The notes under the pieces: generated by a model
What the model was told of the DNA's origin: nothing
The model's database searches: none
What the model saw: the letters and a program-made list of their open reading frames with translations, nothing else
DNA from: Natrinema mahii
GTDB lineage: Archaea > Halobacteriota > Halobacteria > Halobacteriales > Natrialbaceae
Direction of reading: 5' to 3'
Assembly: GCA_000690595.2 (NCBI GenBank)
Contig: JHUT02000014.1
Location: 16,208 to 80,207, forward strand
DNA length: 64,000 nucleotides
Shown: positions 57,446-64,000 of the stretch, piece by piece
How positions within the stretch are numbered: the stretch's first letter is position 1
How the letters are laid out: each line of letters opens with the position of its first letter
Program-made: the position numbers and the translations under genes

Positions 57446-58620
57446 ATGGATCCGACCCCACAGGCAGACCGGAGCCGTCGCGCGTTCGTCGCGGCGGGAC
57501 TCGCGGCCGGCAGCGCGACGCTGGCTGGCTGTATCGGTGCGACCGACCCCGAATCGACCGCCGACGGCGACTCCTACACGGTGTCGATGGCCCCGATGGG
57601 CGAGGTCGAGTTCGATTCCGTTCCCGAGGACGCCTTCGTCACCTTCCCACAGTACGCGGACATGGCCGTCGCGCTCGGCCACGGCGACGCGGTCAACACC
57701 CTCTTCGCGCCCGACATGTCCGGCGCGACGATGAACACCTACTACGACCGCCTCGAGGGCGTGTCCTTCGAGTGGGCGGGCCTCGAGAACCCCCTCGCGG
57801 AGGGACTCAGCGAAGAGCGACTCTACGCCCTCGACAGCGACGTTCACTTCCTCGACCCTTCCTACCCAGTCAAGACCGACGACGACTGGGAGGTCTCGAC
57901 CGTCGAGGACGTCGCCGATCAGATCGGTCCGTGGGTCGGCAACTTCCACAGCGGCGTCCACAGCGAGCCCGCGTCGGCCTACGCCGACAGCTACGAGTAC
58001 TACACGCTCTGGAACTGTTCGAGCGGGTCGCCGCGGTCTTTCGCGAGGAAGAACGCTACGAGGCGCTCGCCGCAGTCCACGCCGACCTGCGCTCGCACAT
58101 CGAGTCGAACCTCCCGCCCGAGAGCGAGCGGCCGACGGTCGCCCGCGTCACGCTGGGCGACGGCCAGTTCTACGCCTATCACCTCAACGCGGAGGGCTAC
58201 TGGCAGGCGGACACGCGCCCGCTCGGGGCCCGCGACGTCTTCGCCGACCGGAACTGGGAGCGCGACTGGGGCACCGTCGGCTACGAGGCGATGCTCGAGG
58301 AAGACCCCGACGTGATCCTCCACCTCTGGGGGATCACGCCCCGATACGCCATCGGCAACGTTCGCAAGCGACTGGAAAACGACTCCGCCGGCAGCCAGCT
58401 CACCGCGGTCCAGGACGACCGGGTCGTCCCCGGCGGAATGCGCTATCAGGGGCCGCTGATGAACCTCTTCCAGCTCGAGATGACGGCCAAGCAGCTCTAC
58501 CCCGAGCGGTTCGGCGAGTGGCCCGGCTACGAGTCCGGCGAGTCCTACCCCGAGATTCCGGCCGACGAGCAGCTGTTCGACCGACAGCGAGTCGCCGAAA
58601 TCGTCACCGAGGGCGCGTAG
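57446..58620 (+). pseudogene. Siderophore-type ABC substrate-binding protein, single frameshift
   Basis: The first 190 codons (Tat lipoprotein signal SRRAFVAAGLAAGSATLAGC, then YTVSMAPMGEVEFDSVPEDA) and the next 200 (VAAVFREEERYEALAAVHAD to the end at 58620) belong to one periplasmic-binding protein of the iron-siderophore type, but they are in different frames. The break is at 58011-58013: TGGAACTG should read TGGGAACTG to give YYTLWELFERV. A one-base deletion in a short G run is either a sequencing error or a recent inactivation. The operator in front shows iron control. The next gene starts 1 bp after the stop. Confidence 0.8.
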
Positions 58621-58621
58621 G

Positions 58622-59572
58622 ATGGGCACCGACGGCGACGACGCGACTGGCGGCACTGACCGCGAGTTCGATGCCGACGTGGCCGTCGTCGGCGGCGGGC
58701 CGGCCGGCTGCGCCGCCGGCGTCTTCACCGCTCGAGCGGGCCTCGAGACGACGGTCTTCGACCGCGGGCCCTCGTCGCTACGGCGGTGTGTCTCCCTCGA
58801 GAACTACCTCGGCTTTCCCGGCGGGATCGGCGTCGAGACCTTCCTCGAACTCGCGCGAGAACACGCCGAGACGGCGGGCTGTCGGTTCCACGAGGCCCTC
58901 GTCGAGTCGGTCGCGCTGCCGGCAGACGGCGGGTTTCGGCTCGAGACGCAGGCCGGCGAAACCTACCGGACGCGGTACGTGATCGCCGCGAGCAAGTACG
59001 ACGGCTCGTATCTCCGCGGGCTCGACGACCCCGACGCGCTGTTCGTCACCGAGGAGCGCGACGGCGAGACGGTCGAGCGCTTCGACGAAACCTATCCCGA
59101 CGCCGACGGCCGGACGCCGGTCGACGGACTCTACGTCGCCGGTCCGCTGGCCGGCGGTGGCGACCAGGCGATCGTCGCGGCCGGCCACGGTGCGACGGTC
59201 GCTCGGTCGCTGCTCCGGGACCGCCGCGAGGACGCGGGCTACTGGGGCCGGTTCGCCGAGCGCTACGACTGGCGACGCGACGCCGCGGACAGGGCCGAGG
59301 AGTGGGCCGATCCCGACCGCTGGGTCGACCTGTTCGAGCCGGACGCCCCCGAGGAGTACGACCCGGCCGAGATCCGTCGCCTCGCGGAGGCCTACGCCGA
59401 CGAGCGCGAGGGCAGCTACGTCGACCCCGAAACTGCGAACCGGCGGGCCGAACGCGGCCAGCGACGGCTCGCGGCCGCGCTCGACGACGACGTACTGCTC
59501 GAGGCCGTCGACGACGATGCGATCCGCGCGTACGTTCGCGACGCGGACGGCGCCGAGCCGACGAGGGACTGA
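58622..59572 (+). CDS. FAD/NAD(P)-binding oxidoreductase linked to iron uptake
   Basis: 316 residues. The dinucleotide fold is ADVAVVGGGPAGCAAGVFTA, then SLENYLGFPGGIGVETFLEL, with YVAGPLAGGGDQAIVAAGHG as the C-terminal FAD part. It resembles thioredoxin reductase, but lacks the CxxC. The last 100 residues (AERYDWRRDAADRAEEWADP) are helical and unlike the reductase family. It begins 1 bp after the binding-protein gene. It may reduce ferric siderophore or handle the iron released. Confidence 0.8.
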   Translation: MGTDGDDATGGTDREFDADVAVVGGGPAGCAAGVFTARAGLETTVFDRGPSSLRRCVSLENYLGFPGGIGVETFLELAREHAETAGCRFHEALVESVALPADGGFRLETQAGETYRTRYVIAASKYDGSYLRGLDDPDALFVTEERDGETVERFDETYPDADGRTPVDGLYVAGPLAGGGDQAIVAAGHGATVARSLLRDRREDAGYWGRFAERYDWRRDAADRAEEWADPDRWVDLFEPDAPEEYDPAEIRRLAEAYADEREGSYVDPETANRRAERGQRRLAAALDDDVLLEAVDDDAIRAYVRDADGAEPTRD

Positions 59573-59697
59573 CCGAAGACGGCCCGCGAACGTCGATCGG
59601 GGTTCCGATCGCACGCTCGAGTGACCGGGTCGCGTCGCTATCGATTTCGAAGGAAAACTGCGCAGCGAATACCGACGAAAAACGAGGGTCGCGGCCG

Positions 59698-60777
59698 TTA
59701 GTCGTCGGCCGGAACCGCCTGCGAGTCCGCTCGCCCGGAAGCCATGGCGAGGACGTCGTCGAAGAAGTCGAGGGTGTCGTGCGGGCCGGGGTTGGCCTCG
59801 GGGTGGTACTGACGGGTGATCACGTCGTACTCGACGCCGTCGATTCCTTCCGGCGTGTCGTCGTTGACGTTGATCTGGGTGACCTCGAGGTGTTCCCCGG
59901 GGTCGGCAACGGTGTAGCCGTGGTTCTGGGTGGTCATCACGACCTGCCCGGACTCCAGGTCGAGGACGGGCTGGTTGACGCCGCGGTGGCCGAAGGTCAT
60001 CTTCTCGGTCGACCCGCCGAGGGCCTCGGCGACGATCTGCTGGCCGAGACAGATGCCGGCGACGGGCGTGTCCTCGACGAATTCCTCGACGAGCGTGATG
60101 GCCTGCCCGAAGTTGACCGGGTCGCCGGGGCCGTTCGAGATGAAGAGGAGATCGGGGTCGACGGCCTCGACCGCGGAGACGTCGGCGTCGTATGGCAGGA
60201 CGTGAACCGTCGCGTCGCGCTCGAGCAGCGAGCTGATGATCGAGCCCTTCGCGCCGCAGTCGACCAGCGCGACCGTCTCGCCGTCGTTGTCTTCGCCGTA
60301 GACCTCGGGCTCGTCGACGCTGACCTGTGCGCCGATCTCGGTGTGGTCGCTCATCGCCTTGCAGGCCTCGAGTTGCTCCAAGGCGTCTTCCTCGGTGACG
60401 TCCTCGCCGACGGCGATGCCGCATTTCATCGCACCGCCGTCGCGGATGTCGGTGACGACGTCGCGGGTGTCGAGGTGGTCGACCGCCGGAATGCCCTCGC
60501 GTTCGAACCAGTCGACGATCTCGTCGGTGAACTCCTTGGCGATCGCGGCGCGGGGGTGGATGCGGTCGTCCTCGAAGCGCTCCTCGCGGACGCCGTAGTT
60601 GCCGATCAGCGGATACGAGAACGTGAGGATCTGCTCCTCGTAGGAGGGATCGGTGAGACTCTCCTCGTAGCCGGTATACGCTGTTGTGAATACGATTTCG
60701 CCGCGGGCAGTCCCGTCGGCACGACCACGTCCCTCGAGTACGTGGCCGCCTTCCAGTGCGACGTAGGCTTCCGTCAT
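59698..60777 (-). CDS. carA: Carbamoyl-phosphate synthase small subunit
   Basis: 359 residues. N-terminal domain: YVALEGGHVLEGRGRADGTA, with GEIVFTTAYTGYEESLTDPS as the family signature. Glutaminase: GICLGQQIVAEALGG with the catalytic Cys, and His/Glu in RQYHPEANPGPHDT. It delivers ammonia to the large subunit, not visible here, for pyrimidine and arginine synthesis. It is divergent from an Lrp-type gene, and the 102-bp gap has the promoters. Confidence 0.95.
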   Translation of the reverse strand: MTEAYVALEGGHVLEGRGRADGTARGEIVFTTAYTGYEESLTDPSYEEQILTFSYPLIGNYGVREERFEDDRIHPRAAIAKEFTDEIVDWFEREGIPAVDHLDTRDVVTDIRDGGAMKCGIAVGEDVTEEDALEQLEACKAMSDHTEIGAQVSVDEPEVYGEDNDGETVALVDCGAKGSIISSLLERDATVHVLPYDADVSAVEAVDPDLLFISNGPGDPVNFGQAITLVEEFVEDTPVAGICLGQQIVAEALGGSTEKMTFGHRGVNQPVLDLESGQVVMTTQNHGYTVADPGEHLEVTQINVNDDTPEGIDGVEYDVITRQYHPEANPGPHDTLDFFDDVLAMASGRADSQAVPADD

Positions 60778-60879
60778 TACGATCTACGTATCGGATGGAC
60801 CGGCATAAGTGTTGTCTTCGAAGCTCAGTTACGATTTTCGTAATCGGTAAGTGCGGGTCATCCGTAGGTACGCATCTCC

Positions 60880-61293
60880 ATGGACGACCTGGACCGACAG
60901 ATCCTCGATATTCTCCGGCGAGACAGCCGCACGCCCTACACGGAGATCGCCGACGAAGTGGGGACCAGCGAGGGGACCGTCCGGAACCGCGTCGAGCGAA
61001 TGCTAGACGACGACGTCATCGAGCGCTTTACGATCTCGACCCGGACGGGCAACGTCCAGGCGATGATCGAACTCAGCGTCGCGGTCGACGTCGACACCAA
61101 GGCCGTCTCCGAGCGGATCGCCGAGTGGGACGAGGTCGACTTCGTCTGGATGGTCTCGGGCGAACAGGACGTCGTCCTCGTGGTCGACGCCGCGGACACG
61201 CGCGGGGTCAACGACCTGATCACCAAGGCCCGCGATCAGGAGGAGGTCGTGAGTACGAAAACGCGGTTAATTCTGGACGAGGAACTCGGCTGA
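60880..61293 (+). CDS. Lrp/AsnC-family regulator
   Basis: 137 residues. N-terminal HTH: DDLDRQILDILRRDSRTPYT, then EIADEVGTSEGTVRNRVERM. The RAM (ligand-binding) domain is AMIELSVAVDVDTKAVSERI through TKTRLILDEELG. Such regulators respond to amino acids. The divergent position next to carA suggests control of that gene by arginine or glutamine, as an inference. Confidence 0.9.
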   Translation: MDDLDRQILDILRRDSRTPYTEIADEVGTSEGTVRNRVERMLDDDVIERFTISTRTGNVQAMIELSVAVDVDTKAVSERIAEWDEVDFVWMVSGEQDVVLVVDAADTRGVNDLITKARDQEEVVSTKTRLILDEELG

Positions 61294-61408
61294 ATCCGGC
61301 GCTTGCGTCGATCCGGGACGAACCGACGGCGACTCGAGTCGCGCCGGTGTTCCCGTTCGGTAGGCGAACTCCCTCGCTTTTTTGCCCGATGGGCCACATT
61401 CCGTTCCA

Positions 61409-63277
61409 ATGACCACCGAGAAACGCTCCGGAAATAGAAACGAGTCGGTCGCGACCGATCGAACGGGGGATTCGAATCGGGACCGACCGGTGGCCCCCGA
61501 CGAGGCCGAAACGCTGTTTCACGCCGTCGAGGGGGCAGTCTTTCTGATCGATGTCGAACGGACGGAGCGGGATCTCGAGTTCACGTTCCGACGCGTCAAC
61601 CCGGCCTACGAAGCGGTGACCGGTCTGACCGACGCGTCGGTCACGGGGAAATCCCTGCAGGACGTGTTCGAGTTGTCCCCCGACGGCGACGCACTCCGTC
61701 GCTACCGGGAGTGTGTCGAGGGCGGCGAGTCGATCGGTTTCAGCGCGACGCGGTCGTTTCCGGTCGGGCAACGAACCGTCGAGACGACGCTGCACCCGGC
61801 CGACTCGAGCGGTCCGGTGTGTCGGATCGTCGGCATCGTTCGTGACATCTCCGAACGGGAGACGCCGGAGCGTGAACTCGAGCGCAACCGGGACCTCCTG
61901 CCGAAAGCGGAGGACCTCGCGGCCGTCGGCGGGTGGGAACTCGATCTCCGAACGAACGATCTCCGGTGGACCGACGGGACGCGAGCGATTTTCGAGGTCG
62001 ACGACGGCTACGAGCCGACGCTTTCGGACGCGATCGAGTTCTACCGGCCCGACGATCGGCCCCGAATTCGCTCGTTCGTCGAGGCGTGTCGACGCGACGA
62101 GGAGCCATACGACGGCGTCCTCGAGATTGTCACAGCCGAGGGGAACGACCGCTGGGTTCGGACCGTCGGGGAACCCATCACGGAGGACGGAACCGTCGTC
62201 GCGTTACGCGGCGCGGTACAGGACGTCACGGTTCGGAAGGAACGCGAGCGGGAGCTGCAACTCTTCCGAAAAGCGGTCGAGCAGGCCGGGCACGGGATCA
62301 TCATCACGGACCGCAACGGGACCATCGAGTACGTCAACCCGGCCTACGAACGGGACACCGGATACAGTCGCACGGAGGCCGTCGGTCTGAACCCACGGAT
62401 CGTCAAGTCCGGAAAGCACGACGAGGCGTTCTACGCGGACCTCTGGGACACGATCCGCTCGGGTGAGATCTGGGAGAGCGAACTCGTCAACCGGCGCAAG
62501 TCCGGCGAGCTGTACCACGTCGATCAGACGATCGCGCCGATCACCGACGATGCGGGCGAGACCACGCATTTCGTGGCGATCGAGACCGATATTACGGCCC
62601 AGCGGTTGCGGCGACAGCGTCTGAGCGTCCTCAATAGAATCTTGCGACACAACATCCGGAACGCGATGAACGTCATCAAAGGGAACGCGGCCCGACTCCG
62701 GGCGGCGTCCGCCGACGAGGATCGGCACACCGCCGTGACGGCGATCGAAGAACAGGCGGCCGACCTCCTCAAGATCAGCGAGAACGCGGCCGCCGTTCGG
62801 GACCTGTTCCAACGGGAGCGAGACGCCGACGCGACCTGCGACGTCGGCACGATGGTCTCGAGGCTGGCGGCCGACTTCGACGAGCAGTACCCGGATGCCG
62901 CGATCACGGTCACGGCCCCCGATTCCGTCTCGGTACAGGCCGACGACCGCCTCGAGATGGCGATCCGGGAAGCGATCCACAACGCCGTCAGTCACAACGA
63001 CCGCCCCGTCCCGGACGTGACGGTCGGCGTCACTCCGCCCGAGGCGACCGACAGCGGTGACTGGGTCGACATCGTGATCGCCGACAACGGCCCCGGGATC
63101 CCGGTGGAAGAACGACCGATGATCGAGCTGGGTCACGAGACGCCGCTCGTCCACGGCACCGGACTCGAACTGTGGCTCATCTACTGGGTGACGAAAAACG
63201 TCGGGGGCGAACTGCGGATCAGCGAGAACGAGCCGCGTGGCACGATCGTCACGCTCCGGGTGCCGCCGGCGACGTAG
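61409..63277 (+). CDS. PAS-domain sensor histidine kinase
   Basis: 622 residues from the ATG at 61409. PAS domains about 40-145 (FHAVEGAVFLIDVERTERDL), 150-275 (WELDLRTNDLRWTDGTRAIF) and 290-410 (VEQAGHGIIITDRNGTIEYV). Then the haloarchaeal H-box LSVLNRILRHNIRNAMNVIK with the phospho-His, N-box AIREAIHNAVSHNDRP, G-boxes VIADNGPGIPVEE and GHETPLVHGTGLELWL. No membrane helix is present, so it is a soluble sensor. No response regulator is adjacent. Confidence 0.9.
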   Translation: MTTEKRSGNRNESVATDRTGDSNRDRPVAPDEAETLFHAVEGAVFLIDVERTERDLEFTFRRVNPAYEAVTGLTDASVTGKSLQDVFELSPDGDALRRYRECVEGGESIGFSATRSFPVGQRTVETTLHPADSSGPVCRIVGIVRDISERETPERELERNRDLLPKAEDLAAVGGWELDLRTNDLRWTDGTRAIFEVDDGYEPTLSDAIEFYRPDDRPRIRSFVEACRRDEEPYDGVLEIVTAEGNDRWVRTVGEPITEDGTVVALRGAVQDVTVRKERERELQLFRKAVEQAGHGIIITDRNGTIEYVNPAYERDTGYSRTEAVGLNPRIVKSGKHDEAFYADLWDTIRSGEIWESELVNRRKSGELYHVDQTIAPITDDAGETTHFVAIETDITAQRLRRQRLSVLNRILRHNIRNAMNVIKGNAARLRAASADEDRHTAVTAIEEQAADLLKISENAAAVRDLFQRERDADATCDVGTMVSRLAADFDEQYPDAAITVTAPDSVSVQADDRLEMAIREAIHNAVSHNDRPVPDVTVGVTPPEATDSGDWVDIVIADNGPGIPVEERPMIELGHETPLVHGTGLELWLIYWVTKNVGGELRISENEPRGTIVTLRVPPAT

Positions 63278-63398
63278 CCCGCCCGCGGTGGGGGCGGCTG
63301 TGCCGCCGCGGTTCGGAGACACGAACCGTCAGCGAGGCGTTGCATGCGGCTTCGAGCGGGCCACCGGCGGTCCTCGAGCGCCGGTCAGACGGCCCCTG

Positions 63399-63563
63399 TC
63401 AGTCCTCCCGATCGGGCGTCAACAGGGTCGGCGGCAGCGAGCAGCCACAGGGTTCGACGGTGCCGGTGGACGGCCCCGTGGCGACGACGAACGCGACCGG
63501 GTCGCTACAGGTGGGGCAGTCGGGGAACGGCGTGTCGTCGTCGGTCTCGGGGTCGCTACTCAT
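63399..63563 (-). CDS. Small zinc-knuckle protein
   Basis: 54 residues from the ATG at 63563: MSSDPETDDDTPFPDCPTCS, then FVVATGPSTGTVEPCGCSLP. The four Cys form two pairs (CPTC and CGC) and are likely to bind zinc. It is of the type known as small CPxCG-related zinc finger proteins in haloarchaea. The function is unknown. Confidence 0.7.
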   Translation of the reverse strand: MSSDPETDDDTPFPDCPTCSDPVAFVVATGPSTGTVEPCGCSLPPTLLTPDRED

Positions 63564-63646
63564 CGGCCCGCCTCCGTGGGATCTCGAGCGAGTGGGGACG
63601 GACTCGAGCACGGTCGTGGCTGGCGATACGGCTGTCGTGCGGGACG

Positions 63647-63655
63647 TTTATATCC
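63647..63655 (+). promoter_or_regulatory. TATA box for a leaderless transcript
   Basis: TTTATATCC is 20-28 bp upstream of the ATG at 63675, and there is no Shine-Dalgarno sequence. The distance fits transcription starting at the ATG. Confidence 0.5.
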
Positions 63656-63674
63656 CGGTAGAACGAACTGAATC

Positions 63675-64000
63675 ATGGCTTCGATCCGCTCGGATGGAAG
63701 CCGAGTCTCGGGTGCTGGTTTCACCCGGGACATTTCGAGATGTCCCCGTGGGAGATCGGCTTCCGATCTAACCATTGACTCGTTGCGCCTTATACCTACT
63801 GCTAATTGGCCAGAATTGAAATGGTTTCGGCTCGACACGACCCCGGAGACGGCGACAAAGGCAGGCCAGTTCTATGCTGCCTCGAGCGGGTTTCGACGGG
63901 GTGTCTTCGATCGAGACCATCCGGCGACCACTACTGTGGCCGTAGAACGAGATGGGTCGTCAGCCAGGTCAATGTTGAGTACTATAGTAACCATTAGAAC
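63675..64000 (+). CDS. Possible partial gene running off the right edge
   Basis: The frame from the ATG at 63675 stays open for about 108 codons to the window end. It encodes MASIRSDGSRVSGAGFTRDI at the start and WPELKWFRLDTTPETATKAG later. The only support is the openness of the frame and a TATA box at a leaderless distance. Codon use is not clearly haloarchaeal in the first 40 codons, and no family is recognised. The last dozen bases resemble the end of the palindromic repeat at 33920. It may equally be non-coding. Confidence 0.3.
   Translation, partial: MASIRSDGSRVSGAGFTRDISRCPRGRSASDLTIDSLRLIPTANWPELKWFRLDTTPETATKAGQFYAASSGFRRGVFDRDHPATTTVAVERDGSSARSMLSTIVTIR

Overview
The window comes from a halophilic archaeon, most likely of the Natrinema/Haloterrigena type. 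The evidence is a GC-rich backbone with frequent CTCGAG, very acidic proteins, archaeal RPA with its associated protein, a ba3-type (Cba) terminal oxidase, Tat lipoproteins and many haloarchaea-only small families. The genus is an inference from style; no marker was searched.

Layout. 1-4.2 kb is chromosome: the end of a creatininase-family gene, a DUF5789-like protein, an ABC exporter, a DUF192 protein, tRNA-Val and a DUF7344 regulator. From 4.28 to 24.06 kb lies an integrated genetic element. It starts in the 3' end of tRNA-Phe (attL) and ends at a 25-bp imperfect copy of that end (attR, 22/25) placed 38 bp upstream of a zinc-ribbon tyrosine integrase. Inside are an edge protein with a winged helix, an AT-rich cargo block and a module of small regulatory proteins. 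The cargo holds (i) a secreted 1397-residue protein with seven Ig/PKD-like domains and a toxin-like C-terminus, next to an eight-bladed beta-propeller with a PGF-CTERM-like tail; (ii) a PD-(D/E)XK-like protein, a broken DUF6884 gene and a CARF-winged-helix regulator; and (iii) an overlapping three-gene operon of an unknown protein, a CD-NTase (SMODS) and a 2TM SLATT protein, which looks like CBASS. The element also carries a lone 37-nt CRISPR-repeat-like sequence, a 740-bp non-coding direct-repeat region, an 88-nt near-perfect hairpin and a double-palindrome operator.

24-64 kb is mostly chromosomal housekeeping and accessory metabolism: XRE regulator plus membrane protein, aldo/keto reductase, alpha/beta hydrolase, tRNA-His with a duplicated 3' end, an MhqO/MhqD-like operon, the rpa3-rpap3 pair, DapA-like aldolase, sugar-phosphate nucleotidylyltransferase, the cbaDBAC oxidase operon facing a copper/oxidase maturation operon (SafE-like and CcoI/CopA-like P-type ATPase), FAD oxidoreductase, Hsp20, radical SAM/HhH protein, TRAM protein, ABC ATPase and permease in convergent orientation, MBL hydrolase, methyltransferase and glycosyltransferase, enoyl-CoA hydratase, an iron-regulated substrate-binding protein with a frameshift and its flavoprotein partner, carA with an Lrp regulator, and a three-PAS histidine kinase.

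The most interesting part is the tRNA-Phe element. It combines a CARF sensor-regulator, a nucleotide second-messenger synthase, a membrane effector, an uncharacterised companion protein and a surface toxin-like protein in one mobile unit. The functional assignments there are by motif only and need profile searches.
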